DNA of 64,000 bases from Amnibacterium flavum (GTDB taxonomy: Bacteria; Actinomycetota; Actinomycetes; Actinomycetales; Microbacteriaceae), in the NCBI RefSeq assembly GCF_003097495.1, contig NZ_QEOP01000001.1:496001-560000 (forward strand). The letters run 5' to 3'. The notes beneath the pieces were generated by a model. The model searched no databases. It saw only the letters and a list, made by a program, of their open reading frames with translations, and was not told the DNA's origin. The translations under genes and the position numbers were made by a program. Shown piece after piece: positions 37,182-45,346 of the stretch. Numbering within the stretch: position 1 is the first letter of the stretch; every line of letters begins with the position of its first letter.

Positions 37182-37720
37182 CGGGGCACGTCCGCCAGGG
37201 CGGCCTGGACGGCTCGGATGTTGGCGCCGAGCACGCCCGAAGCGAGAAGGCCGGACCCGAGGGGTCCGGCCGGGTCGGCTCCCAACAGCGGCAGACGCTG
37301 CAGCGCCGACCGCACGAGCGCGCTCATCCGGGCCACCTGCCAGCGGATCTCCTCAGCCCCCGCGGATTTGTCATCGGGCGAGGCGAGGGCCACCGCCTTC
37401 GCGGCGTAGGCGGCAGCACCCAGCGCGTGAGCTCCCATGTGGGCGACGCCGGCGGCTTGTCCCGCAGACCAGGCGGCTGCTTTCGCAGCGGGGGAATGCA
37501 CGGCGTGCGAGGCCCCTCCGGCGACGAACCGTCGGCGGATCTCCCCCGCCGCGTCGAGCTCACCGCGAGCGAACGCACGCGCGCGGGCGATGCCGTCGCG
37601 CGGTCGATCATCGCCGGGAGCCTCCGCCTCGAACAGGAACAGGACCCGCTCCGCGCAATCCGCCGCCCAATCCGCAACCCGGCGACGATCCTCTTCACTG
37701 AGAGCTTGCGGCGACAGCAT
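37178..37720 (-). CDS. Imm5-like putative immunity protein
   Basis: A 180-residue soluble alpha-helical protein. The N-terminus (DRRRVADWAADCAERVLFLF, then EAEAPGDDRPRDGIARARAF) and the Ala-rich middle (HMGAHALGAAAYAAKAVALA) match proteins annotated as Imm5-like putative immunity proteins. Such proteins are named from neighbours in polymorphic toxin systems. No toxin gene adjoins it: the neighbours are DUF6421 (convergent, 4-base overlap) and a VOC protein. So the immunity role is unproven; these orphan forms are common in actinobacteria and may do something else. Confidence 0.7.
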   Translation of the reverse strand: MLSPQALSEEDRRRVADWAADCAERVLFLFEAEAPGDDRPRDGIARARAFARGELDAAGEIRRRFVAGGASHAVHSPAAKAAAWSAGQAAGVAHMGAHALGAAAYAAKAVALASPDDKSAGAEEIRWQVARMSALVRSALQRLPLLGADPAGPLGSGLLASGVLGANIRAVQAALADVPR

Positions 37721-37752
37721 CCCCCCACCCTCGCATGGTCGCGACTCGCCCG

Positions 37753-38148
37753 TCAGGGTTGGTAGCCGATCAACCAGGTCAGGCCGAACCTGTCGGCGAC
37801 CTGGCCGTCGTAGTCACCCCACGGTCGCTCCTGCAGGGCATCGAGGACCCTTCCCCCGTCAGCCAGCGCGGCGAACCAGCCCCGCATCGTCGAAGCATCG
37901 GCCGTGCCGAGCAGCGAGAACAGGAGACCCTCGACGCGAAGCGCAGGCTCGCCGTCGCCCGCGTCGGCAGCAAAAATCTGCACGGGTCCGTCGAGAATGC
38001 CATGCGCGACTGCATCCGGGGGCCCGTCGGTGCGACCGAAATCCGCGAAGGTATGCAGAGCGAGCTCGCCGCCGAAGACGTCTCGGTAGAACATCAAGGC
38101 GGGACGAGCGGTCCGGGCGAAATGCAGGTACGGGACGAGGCCGGTCAT
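37753..38148 (-). CDS. VOC-family (PhnB/glyoxalase-like) protein
   Basis: A 131-residue protein of the vicinal-oxygen-chelate fold, PhnB-like subgroup. It begins MTGLVPYLHFARTARPALMF and continues YRDVFGGELALHTFADFG; the C-terminus ERPWGDYDGQVADRFGLTW is the family hallmark. It may bind small hydrophobic molecules or antibiotics, or act as a metal-dependent isomerase; many PhnB-like proteins lack a known activity. The open frame runs far upstream but the conserved N-terminus fixes the ATG at 38148. Confidence 0.88.
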   Translation of the reverse strand: MTGLVPYLHFARTARPALMFYRDVFGGELALHTFADFGRTDGPPDAVAHGILDGPVQIFAADAGDGEPALRVEGLLFSLLGTADASTMRGWFAALADGGRVLDALQERPWGDYDGQVADRFGLTWLIGYQP

Positions 38149-38323
38149 GGCCCTAGTCTCACCCGCGCACCGGATGTGACGCTCGACTCCGCGCGCTTCG
38201 GACACGACCCGTTTCTCGTTCCACTCCCTGCCGGACGGACGCACGGAGGTCAGGGCCGAACACACGAAGGGCGGCGCCGTCGGGTTCTCGACTGCGAAGG
38301 GCGTCGTGGGCGGTGCCGGACGG

Positions 38324-38354
38324 GAGATGCTCGACGCTCTCGTTCGAGCATCTC
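38324..38354 (-). terminator. Terminator hairpin after HAD gene
   Basis: Perfect 11-base arms GAGATGCTCGA/TCGAGCATCTC with a 9-base loop, starting 8 bases past the HAD hydrolase stop. The rest of the 214-base gap (38149-38362) shows no gene. Confidence 0.8.
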
Positions 38355-38362
38355 GCGCCCGC

Positions 38363-39088
38363 TCATAGCGGGCGGCGCGGGTCACCGCCGTCGAGATAGT
38401 CGACGAGAGCGTCGAGGTCCTCGAGCTGGAGGTCGAATCGGTCATCTTTTGATGGCCGTTCCGCGCCAGGTCGGGCGATGTAGGCGGTGCGGAAACCGAA
38501 TGCGGCCGCGGCACGGAGATCCCATGGGTGGGCTGCCACGAAGAGCGTCCGGGTGGGCTCGATGCGGAGGGCGTCGATCGCGTGCCGATACGCGGCCGGC
38601 GCCGGCTTGAAGGTCCGGACGGATCCGGTGGAGAGCGCGATGTCCCAGCTGATCCTGTTGGTGTTGGCGAGACGTGCGAGCGAGTCGAGATCCCCGTTGC
38701 TGAGACCGGCGACGAGTCGGTTCCGGCGGAGCGCCGCCGTCGCGGACGCGACGTCCGGCCACGCCGGGTACCCGGCCTCGATCTCCGCCAGCTGTGCCGC
38801 ATCGGCGGCCGTGAGCTCGCCGCCGGCGGTCGACACCGCTGCTCGAGCGGACTCGACGACGAGTTCCCGGTGAGGACGCCAGGGCTCATCGCCCTCCACC
38901 ACCGCGCTCATCCGGAGGTCCAGCGCTGCGGCCCACCCAGCAAGCAGATCGACGGTCCCGTCCGAGCCGGTTTCGGCGGCGATGCGGGCGGCAGCGCTCG
39001 CCCAGGTCGCATCCTCGTCCACCAGGGTCCCGATGACATCGAAGACGACGGCGTCGAGCGCCTCCGGCTTCACTGGTGCATCCTCCAT
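38363..39088 (-). CDS. HAD-family hydrolase, haloacid-dehalogenase type II-like
   Basis: A 241-residue HAD hydrolase. Motif I is AVVFDVIGTLVDE (nucleophile Asp; the second Asp of phosphatases is replaced by Ile-Gly, as in 2-haloacid dehalogenases). Motif II is LSNGDLDSL, motif III TFKPAPAAYRHAI with its Lys, and motif IV FVAAHPWDLRAA, where dehalogenases also have AxHxWD. So an L-2-haloacid dehalogenase or related hydrolase is likely. Natural substrates are unknown. ATG at 39088 is preferred; a GTG three codons upstream is possible. Confidence 0.87.
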   Translation of the reverse strand: MEDAPVKPEALDAVVFDVIGTLVDEDATWASAAARIAAETGSDGTVDLLAGWAAALDLRMSAVVEGDEPWRPHRELVVESARAAVSTAGGELTAADAAQLAEIEAGYPAWPDVASATAALRRNRLVAGLSNGDLDSLARLANTNRISWDIALSTGSVRTFKPAPAAYRHAIDALRIEPTRTLFVAAHPWDLRAAAAFGFRTAYIARPGAERPSKDDRFDLQLEDLDALVDYLDGGDPRRPL

Positions 39089-39146
39089 ACGGTCCACTCA
39101 AGCAGACGTCGCCGGACGTGCACGAGGGGCCGGACGGACACAGGAC

Positions 39147-39815
39147 TCACCCCGGCGGCTGCCGCCGTCGACGAGTGAAGATCAGGTGGACCACCCCGGA
39201 TGGTGACGGGGTCGCCTCAATCTCGAAGCGCTCCTCGAGGCCTTCGAGCCCGTCCCAGAGACGCTCGCCCCGGCCGAGGAGGATGGGCACCAGCACGATG
39301 TGCATGTGGTCGACCAGGTCGGCCTCGAGAAACGCGCGGACCGTGCTCGCACCGCCGCCGATCCGGATGTCCAGGTCGCCGGCGAGTGCGCGAGCCTGTT
39401 CGAGAGCGGCCGCGGGCTCCGCATCGACGAAGTGAAAGGTGGTACCGCCGTCCATCTCGAGCGTCGGGCGAGGGTGGTGCGTGAGCACGATCACCGGGGT
39501 GTGGAAGACGGGGTCATCGCCCCACCATCCCTTCCACTCCTCGTCCTCCCATGGTCCGCGCTGCGGTCCGAACTTGTTGCGTCCCATGATCTCGACGCCG
39601 ACGCACGACCCCCAGCCGCTTGCGAACGCCTCGTCGACACCGTGAGACCCCTCGGACTCGCCGTGGATGCCCATGTCCCGGAACGTCTTCGTCTCGAACG
39701 CCCACTCCATCAGCCGCTGACCTGCATGACCGAACGGCGCGTCGAGCCGCTGGTCCTCCCCCGTCCCGAAGCCGTCGAGTGAGATCGAGAAGTTGTGCAC
39801 GCGAACGCGGGACAT
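39147..39815 (-). CDS. Dihydrofolate reductase-like (RibD C-terminal) protein
   Basis: A 222-residue protein of the bacterial DHFR-like/RibD C-terminal family. It opens VRVHNFSISLDGFGTGEDQR and has the internal IMGRNKFGP and the pyridine-nucleotide loop DIRIGGGASTVRAFLEADLV, then HMHIVLVPILLGRGERLWDG in shortened form. These proteins bind NAD(P)H and reduce an unknown substrate; they are not true DHFRs. It stands between a HAD hydrolase and the MarR-regulated oxidoreductase, on the same strand as both, with gaps of 58 and 144 bases. Confidence 0.88.
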   Translation of the reverse strand: MSRVRVHNFSISLDGFGTGEDQRLDAPFGHAGQRLMEWAFETKTFRDMGIHGESEGSHGVDEAFASGWGSCVGVEIMGRNKFGPQRGPWEDEEWKGWWGDDPVFHTPVIVLTHHPRPTLEMDGGTTFHFVDAEPAAALEQARALAGDLDIRIGGGASTVRAFLEADLVDHMHIVLVPILLGRGERLWDGLEGLEERFEIEATPSPSGVVHLIFTRRRRQPPG

Positions 39816-39959
39816 GTCTGCTCCTGGAGGTGCTCAGCGATTCGCGATCACCATATGGCGCGAGACCATCGCATTCAAGACCGATTGACCGGCGGCCCAA
39901 CGAGAGCGGGGCCACCCGCCGATGGCGGGTGACCCCGGGCTCGTCCCGACGATCGAGGG

Positions 39960-40898
39960 TCACTCCGCGTCGGGGACCGCGACGATCTTGCCGCGGAGCT
40001 CGCCCGCGGCCGCGCGGCGGTGGATCGCGGGCAGATCGCTGAGCGGAACGCGCTCCGTGACCTCCACGGAGATCTCGCCGCTGTCGACGAGCGCTACGAG
40101 CTGCGCCAGCTCGTCCACGATCGGCTGGACGTACACGCCCACCGCCCGCACACCCCGCGACTCGTCTCCCGGCGTGGTCATCCACGCCGTGGTGGCGACC
40201 ACGACGCCGCCGTCGCGGACGAGGGCGACGAGCTCGGTGAACTCATCGGGGTCGATCGGAGCCAGGTTGAGCAGCACATCGACCGGCTCGGAGACCGCAT
40301 CGATCAGGGAGACCTCGGTGTGATCCACGACCTCGTCAGCCCCGGCCGCGGCGACGCCCGCCCGGCTGCGCGGGCTTGCTGTCGCGATCACCTGGGCGCC
40401 GGCCCGCTTCGCGAGCTGCACGGCGTACCCGCCGACCGGCCCGCCCGCGCCGACGATGAGCACCCGCTGGCCGCTCTCGAGACGAGCCTCGTCGAACAGC
40501 GCCTGCCACGCGGTGAGGGCGACGGACGGGAGCGCCGACGCGTCGGCGAGCGGGATGCTCGACGGCGCTGCGGTCAGAACGCTTGCGGGCGCGACGACGT
40601 ACTCCGCCGCCGAGCCGTCCTCCGTCATCGGGAGGAATCCGACCACCCGGTCGCCCACCGCGAGACCGTCGACGCCGGCGCCGATCTCGTCGACCGCGCC
40701 GGAGACGTCGTAGCCGGGGATGTGCGGAAGAGCGACGGGAATCGGCAGAGTGCCGGACCGGATTCCGTTGTCGGCCGGGTTGAATGCCGACCCCGCGACC
40801 CGGATCCGCACCTGACCCTCAGCCGGAACGGGCTTCTCGACCTCGTCGTAGCGGAGGACATCGGCGCCGCCGAACTCGTGGAACTGAACTGCCTTCAT
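39960..40898 (-). CDS. NADP-dependent oxidoreductase (MDR family), MarR-controlled
   Basis: A 312-residue zinc-independent MDR oxidoreductase. The N-terminal half opens MKAVQFHEFGGADVLRYDEV and has GSAFNPADNGIRSG; the coenzyme half has VLIVGAGGPVGGYAVQLA. It is divergent from a MarR-family gene, with three copies of a 16-base operator between, so it should be induced by an electrophile, quinone or phenolic compound sensed by that regulator. The ATG at 40898 is preceded by a purine-rich GATGAAGAG; the frame stays open upstream but the conserved start is clear. Confidence 0.88.
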   Translation of the reverse strand: MKAVQFHEFGGADVLRYDEVEKPVPAEGQVRIRVAGSAFNPADNGIRSGTLPIPVALPHIPGYDVSGAVDEIGAGVDGLAVGDRVVGFLPMTEDGSAAEYVVAPASVLTAAPSSIPLADASALPSVALTAWQALFDEARLESGQRVLIVGAGGPVGGYAVQLAKRAGAQVIATASPRSRAGVAAAGADEVVDHTEVSLIDAVSEPVDVLLNLAPIDPDEFTELVALVRDGGVVVATTAWMTTPGDESRGVRAVGVYVQPIVDELAQLVALVDSGEISVEVTERVPLSDLPAIHRRAAAGELRGKIVAVPDAE

Positions 40899-40920
40899 CT
40901 CTTCATCCCTCTCGTTGTTT

Positions 40921-40992
40921 GCTTCGAATCCGAAGCACTGAGGCGAACGTAGCACCGCTTCGAATTCTTAGCAACTACTTCGACTTCGGAGC
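40921..40992. promoter_or_regulatory. Three MarR operator copies
   Basis: GCTTCGAATCCGAAGC (40921-40936, perfect 6-base arms), GCTTCGAATTCTTAGC (40957-40972) and ACTTCGACTTCGGAGC (40977-40992) are variants of one 16-base palindrome, GCTTCGAAttCGAAGC. They fill the gap between the divergent oxidoreductase and MarR genes. Confidence 0.82.
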
Positions 40993-41010
40993 ATCTGCTA
41001 GGTTGGCGCA

Positions 41011-41514
41011 ATGGCAACCGAACAGCCGGCGTCGCTCGATCCGACGCAGCTCGACGCCTACTTCGCGCTCATCGAGGTGACGAGCCTGCTGCGGCACGCG
41101 GTGGAGCAGCAGCTCAAAGACGCCGGCGATCTCAGCTACGTGCAGTTCCAACTGCTCGCGCGGCTCGGCGATTCACCCTCGGGGAGTCATCGCATGACCG
41201 ACCTCGCCGACGGGGTGGTCTACAGCCGCAGCGGCCTGACCTACCAGGCGCAGCTGCTCGAGCAGCGCGGTCTGGTCACGCGTGCGCCCGCGCCCGACGA
41301 CGAGCGCAGCACCATCGTCACGATCACGGACGAGGGGCGCGCGGTGCTGTCGAAGGTGTTCCCCGGACACAGGGCTCTGCTCACCGAGCTGCTGTTCGAC
41401 CCGCTCACCACCGCCGATGTGTCCGCTCTCGCCGGCGTGCTCGGACGGGTGCGCGATCACATGCGTGCGGCGCCGCCTCGCTCGGCCGCCCCGCGCCGCC
41501 GGAAGGGCGCCTGA
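41011..41514 (+). CDS. MarR-family transcriptional regulator
   Basis: A 167-residue winged-helix regulator. The DNA-binding core is visible as HRMTDLADGVVYSRSGLTYQ and AQLLEQRGLVTRAPAPDDER, with the beta-wing STIVTITDEGRAVL. Helices at both ends form the dimer. The first operator-like repeat overlaps the divergent gene's leader and the last lies 18 bases from this start, so it represses itself and the oxidoreductase. There is no conserved redox cysteine: the protein has none at all, which argues for ligand binding rather than thiol oxidation. Confidence 0.92.
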   Translation: MATEQPASLDPTQLDAYFALIEVTSLLRHAVEQQLKDAGDLSYVQFQLLARLGDSPSGSHRMTDLADGVVYSRSGLTYQAQLLEQRGLVTRAPAPDDERSTIVTITDEGRAVLSKVFPGHRALLTELLFDPLTTADVSALAGVLGRVRDHMRAAPPRSAAPRRRKGA

Positions 41515-41578
41515 CCACGGACCCCCCGGGGACACGTCCGAACACGGACGTCCGACGCGGCCGCTCGAACCTGCCCGC

Positions 41579-42982
41579 TCAGATGACCGGCCACTCCGCT
41601 GGGCCGGGGGTGCCCGCCGGGTACTCGTCGAGCGGCACCGAACCGTTGCGGAACGCCTCGAGCACCGGTTCCACGATCCGCCAGCACTGTTCGGCGGTGT
41701 CTCCGCGCACCGCGAGAGTCGGGTCGCCCTCGAGGATCCCCTGCAGAACCTCGGCATAGGCGACCATCTCGCCGGCCCCGAACTGCGCCTCCATCACACT
41801 GCGATCGAGTTCGAAGGGGTCGCCGGGACCGTTGATGTTGAGGTCGAGTGCCATCTCGTCGGGTCCGAGCGAGAGGCGCAGCACCGACGGCTCGGCCGTT
41901 CCGGTGAATCCGACGGGCAGATGCGACGGCGGACGGAAGGTGATGACGATCTCGCTGCGGCGAGCGCCGAGAGCCTTCCCCGAGCGCAGTGTGAAGGGGA
42001 CCCCGTGCCAGCGGGCGTTCGAGATCTGCACGGTCATCTCGGCGAGGGTCTCCGTGCCCCGCGCCGGGTCGACCCCGGGCTCATCGACATAGGCCGCGAG
42101 CGTGCGGCCGGCATCCTCTCCGGCGCTGTAGCGGGCACGATGCGAGGAGCCGATCGGGTCGTCGTTCCAGACCGAGGTGGCGCGCAGCACGACACCGATC
42201 CCATCGCGGAGATCTCGTGCGCTGAGGCTCGCAATGGGCTCCATCGCGACCACGGCGAGCACCTGCAGCAGGTGGCTCTGGATCATGTCCGCCAGGGCGC
42301 CGGCCTTGTCGTAGTACCCCGCCCTGCCCTCGAGGCCGAGAGCCTCGTCGTAGCGGATGACGACCGACTCGATGTGCTCCGCCGACCACACCGGCTCGAA
42401 GACGCGATTCGCGAACCGCACCCCGAGCACGTTCACGACGGTGGACCGGCCGAGGAAGTGATCGATCCGATACACCTGGTCCTCGGGAACGAGCTTCTCC
42501 AGCTGCTCATTGAGCGCGTGGGCGCTGGCCTCGTTCGTGCCGAAGGGCTTCTCGAGCGCCAGGATCAGTCCCGCGGGGAGTGCGACGTCCTCGAGGGCGA
42601 CGCAGGCCTTCGCCGCGATCGCGGGCGGAAGCGCGAAGTACAGGGCCACCCGGCCATCGGCTCCGGCGATCAGCGCCTCGAGGTCGGCCGCCCGGGTCAC
42701 ATCTGAGCGTCGGTAGGTGGCCCCTGCTATCACCGCGTCGACCGCGTCGCCGGTGGAGTCGGTCTTCGCGAAGGACGTCGTGACCACTTCGCGCCAGTGC
42801 GCGTCATCCCACTCGTCCATGCCCGCCCCGATGAGGCGGATGCGACGGCCGGGCTCGTGCGTGAGCAACTGGCCGAGCGCCGGCAGCAGAAGACGCGACG
42901 CGAGATCTCCCGACGCACCCAGGACGACCAGGGTCGTGGTGGGTGAAGCCGATCCGTCTGCACCGCTCGGCGCTTCTGTCAT
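41579..42982 (-). CDS. zwf: Glucose-6-phosphate dehydrogenase
   Basis: A 467-residue enzyme oxidising glucose-6-phosphate with NADP(+) in the first step of the pentose phosphate pathway. The N-terminal LVVLGASGDLASRLLLPAL is the coenzyme loop (Gly-Ala-Ser-Gly-Asp-Leu). The active site RIDHFLG (catalytic His) is intact, as are EKPFGTNEASA and YYDKAGALADMIQSHLLQVL cut at the family Arg/Asp. At 467 residues it is a little shorter than the usual ~510, and no pgl, tal or opcA gene is near, so it may be a second copy. The upstream open frame is not coding. Confidence 0.92.
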   Translation of the reverse strand: MTEAPSGADGSASPTTTLVVLGASGDLASRLLLPALGQLLTHEPGRRIRLIGAGMDEWDDAHWREVVTTSFAKTDSTGDAVDAVIAGATYRRSDVTRAADLEALIAGADGRVALYFALPPAIAAKACVALEDVALPAGLILALEKPFGTNEASAHALNEQLEKLVPEDQVYRIDHFLGRSTVVNVLGVRFANRVFEPVWSAEHIESVVIRYDEALGLEGRAGYYDKAGALADMIQSHLLQVLAVVAMEPIASLSARDLRDGIGVVLRATSVWNDDPIGSSHRARYSAGEDAGRTLAAYVDEPGVDPARGTETLAEMTVQISNARWHGVPFTLRSGKALGARRSEIVITFRPPSHLPVGFTGTAEPSVLRLSLGPDEMALDLNINGPGDPFELDRSVMEAQFGAGEMVAYAEVLQGILEGDPTLAVRGDTAEQCWRIVEPVLEAFRNGSVPLDEYPAGTPGPAEWPVI

Positions 42983-43148
42983 GTCCGCTGCTCCCTCGTC
43001 GCGTCCCGCTGCCGTGCTCTCGTCGAGTGCGCGGGCTGTCGTGCGGCACTGTATCGGCACAAGTTGGACGGAATCCGGCCTCCGCTGTCTCGGCAGCGAG
43101 CTCGCCGATAGCCTTTTGGGGCCTGCACACCTCTCGGAAGCGACGGTC

Positions 43149-44483
43149 ATGACGAGTACCACCACCGCCCGCACCCGCTCGCAGCGTCTCGACGCGCTGC
43201 CCTGGACCCGGAAGCACTTCCGTCTTCTCGGCGGCAGCGGCATCGGCTGGGCGCTCGACGCCATGGACGTCGGCCTGATCTCGTTCGTCATCGCGCAGCT
43301 CGTGGTCGTCTGGAACGTCGAAGCGGCCGATCTCTCCTGGGTCGCCTCCGCGGGATTCCTCGGTATGGCGATCGGGGCGAGCGTCGGGGGACTGCTCGCC
43401 GACAAGATCGGTCGGCGGCAGGTGTTCGCGCTGACGCTCCTCGTCTACGGCCTCTTCACCGGTCTGTCCGCGCTGTCCTGGTCGATCGCCGCGCTCGTCG
43501 CGCTGCGCTTCCTCGTGGGCCTCGGCCTCGGCGCCGAGCTGCCGATCGCGTCGACCCTCGTGAGCGAGTTCGCACCCGCCCGGATCCGGGGCCGGATCGT
43601 CGTGATCCTCGAGTCGTTCTGGGCCGTCGGCTGGACTGCTGCCGCCGTGATCGGCTACTTCGTCGTCCCGACCAGCGACGACGGCTGGCGCTGGGCGCTC
43701 GCGTTCGGGGCCGTTCCCGCGGTCTACGCCATCTTCGTGCGGCTGGGACTCCCCGAATCGGTCCGGTTCCTCGAGTCGAAGGGTCGCCACGCCGAGGCGG
43801 AGAAGGTCGTGCGCGATTTCGAGAGCGCCGCCGGCGTCGCCTCACCGCCCGAGGTCGCCGAGCCGTCGACGCCTCCCGCCGCGACCGTCCGGCCCCTCGC
43901 GACCCTGTTCGGTTCTGCGCTGCGCCGCCGCACGCTCTCGCTCTGGCTCGTCTGGTTCTGCGTCAACTTCGCCTACTACGGCGCGTTCATCTGGCTGCCG
44001 ACCCTGCTCGTCGCGCAGGGGTTCTCGCTTGTGCGCTCGTTCGAGTACACGCTGATCATCACGCTCGCCCAGCTGCCCGGATACGCGGTGTCCGCGTGGC
44101 TCGTCGAGAAGTGGGGTCGCCGCGTCACGCTCGCCGTCTTCCTGCTCGGGTCGGCGGTCGCCGCCGGACTCTTCGGCACGGCGGGGGACGTCACGGCAAT
44201 CCTCGTCTTCGGCTCGCTGATGTCGTTCTTCAACCTCGGAGCCTGGGGTGCGCTCTACGCGGTGACGCCGGAGATCTACCCGACCCGTGTTCGCGGAACC
44301 GGCGCCGGCTGGGCGGCCGGTTTCGGTCGGCTGGCATCGATCATCGCTCCCCTGTGCGTTCCGGGCCTGCTCGCGCTCGGCGGGGTCGTCCTGCCGTTCG
44401 GCGTGTTCGCCGCGGTGTTCGCGGTCGCGGCGATCGGCGCGCTCATGCTTCCGGACCTGCGCGGCAAGTCCCTCGAGGACTGA
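43149..44483 (+). CDS. MFS transporter, sugar/aromatic-acid porter type
   Basis: A 444-residue carrier with 12 predicted helices. Motif A-like loops are seen twice: LLADKIGRRQVFALT between helices 2 and 3 and EKWGRRVTLAV in the second half. WALDAMDVGLISFVI, PESVRFLESKGRHAEAEKV and TPEIYPTRVRGTGAGWAAGF are typical of the group that includes niacin, benzoate and sugar carriers. The central loop carries a Pro/Ala-rich insert. The gene is divergent from zwf with a 166-base gap, which suggests but does not prove a sugar substrate. A run of hairpin repeats follows it. Confidence 0.88.
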   Translation: MTSTTTARTRSQRLDALPWTRKHFRLLGGSGIGWALDAMDVGLISFVIAQLVVVWNVEAADLSWVASAGFLGMAIGASVGGLLADKIGRRQVFALTLLVYGLFTGLSALSWSIAALVALRFLVGLGLGAELPIASTLVSEFAPARIRGRIVVILESFWAVGWTAAAVIGYFVVPTSDDGWRWALAFGAVPAVYAIFVRLGLPESVRFLESKGRHAEAEKVVRDFESAAGVASPPEVAEPSTPPAATVRPLATLFGSALRRRTLSLWLVWFCVNFAYYGAFIWLPTLLVAQGFSLVRSFEYTLIITLAQLPGYAVSAWLVEKWGRRVTLAVFLLGSAVAAGLFGTAGDVTAILVFGSLMSFFNLGAWGALYAVTPEIYPTRVRGTGAGWAAGFGRLASIIAPLCVPGLLALGGVVLPFGVFAAVFAVAAIGALMLPDLRGKSLED

Positions 44484-44487
44484 CCCC

Positions 44488-44771
44488 GCCGAGCCGGTCG
44501 AAACGACGGCTGCACGCCACCGGCAACTCCCTTCGCTTCGCTGCGCTCAGCGGGCGGGGCCAGGCCGCCGTTGAGCGGAGCGAAACGACGGCCGCACACC
44601 CCACGCAAGCCCCTTCGCTTCGACAGGCTCAGCGGGCGGGGCCACGCCGCTAGGCCGCCCGTTGAGCGCAGCGAAACGAAGGCCGTGGGGGCAGGCCGCC
44701 CGTTGAGCTCGTCGAAACGAAGGGTCCACACCCCACGCAAGTCCCTTCGCTTCGCTGCGCTCAGCGGGCGG
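44488..44771. repeat. Tandem inverted-repeat hairpin elements
   Basis: Three ~75-base units each pair a sequence like CCGCCCGTTGAGCGCAGCGA with its complement-like CTTCGCTTCGCTGCGCTCAG. Plus-type arms lie at 44529, 44611 and 44743; minus-type arms at 44488 (partial), 44565, 44655 and 44696. Linkers such as CCACACCCCACGCAAG are shared. The run fills the gap between the convergent MFS and lipoprotein genes and likely acts as terminator or mRNA end. Similar dispersed repeats are common in this bacterial family. Confidence 0.85.
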
Positions 44772-44776
44772 GCGGG

Positions 44777-45346
44777 TCAGCCGCCGGTGGACTCGCCGAA
44801 GCCGCTCTTCCCCGTCGAGCCGAAGCCGCCCGCGAGCGGTGCGCGGTCGCCCGTCTTCGCTCCGGACGGCGCCGGGCTGACGACGTCGGACTGGATGCGC
44901 GATCCGGGTGCCGCGAAGCCGCCGTTCGCGACGGGCGACCAGCCCGCGACGAGCGGCGAGTTCCAGCGGCCCGCGGCGAAGATCAGCGGACCGACCCAGG
45001 CATGCCCGTAAGCGCCGTGATACCCCTCGGTCGACTCGCAGAGGTCCTCGGGATCGTCGACGATCGACTCCCCCTGCTCCTCGAGCTTGCGGATCTGTTC
45101 CGTGACGTCGGCGATGCAGTCCTCGCGCGTGTTGTACTCGGGTCGCTCCGCGTCCTCGGGGACGACGTACTTCTCGCCGTCGGCGCCCTCGAGCACGATG
45201 CCGTCGTCGGGCGCGGTGCAGCCGGCGAGCGCCAGGGTCGCGCCCGCGATCGAGACGGCGGCGAGCACGCCCGTGCGGGCACCTCGCGACTGCCGGGCGA
45301 GACCCGTGAGCGTGAGCGAGCGGGTGAGACGTCGGCGTTCCGTCAT
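44777..45346 (-). CDS. YgiB/DUF1190-like lipoprotein
   Basis: A 189-residue lipoprotein. The signal peptide ends in a lipobox (LALAGC). The mature part has YNTREDCIADVTEQIRKLEE, DDPEDLCESTEGYHGAYG, HAWVGPLIFAAGRW and a Gly/Ser-rich tail ending GFGSTGKSGFGESTGG. This layout, cysteine-containing head, aromatic Gly/Tyr middle and a 'GGFGxTG' tail, resembles E. coli YgiB. The match is supported by the gene pair: its ATG overlaps the stop of a YgiC-like ATP-grasp gene by 4 bases. The function of YgiB is unknown; an envelope role is assumed. Confidence 0.75.
   Translation of the reverse strand: MTERRRLTRSLTLTGLARQSRGARTGVLAAVSIAGATLALAGCTAPDDGIVLEGADGEKYVVPEDAERPEYNTREDCIADVTEQIRKLEEQGESIVDDPEDLCESTEGYHGAYGHAWVGPLIFAAGRWNSPLVAGWSPVANGGFAAPGSRIQSDVVSPAPSGAKTGDRAPLAGGFGSTGKSGFGESTGG

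Noticed and set aside
37178-37720. Toxin-immunity module
   Set aside because: The Imm5-like protein has no neighbouring toxin, secretion or RHS/WXG gene; the two adjacent genes are DUF6421 and a VOC protein.
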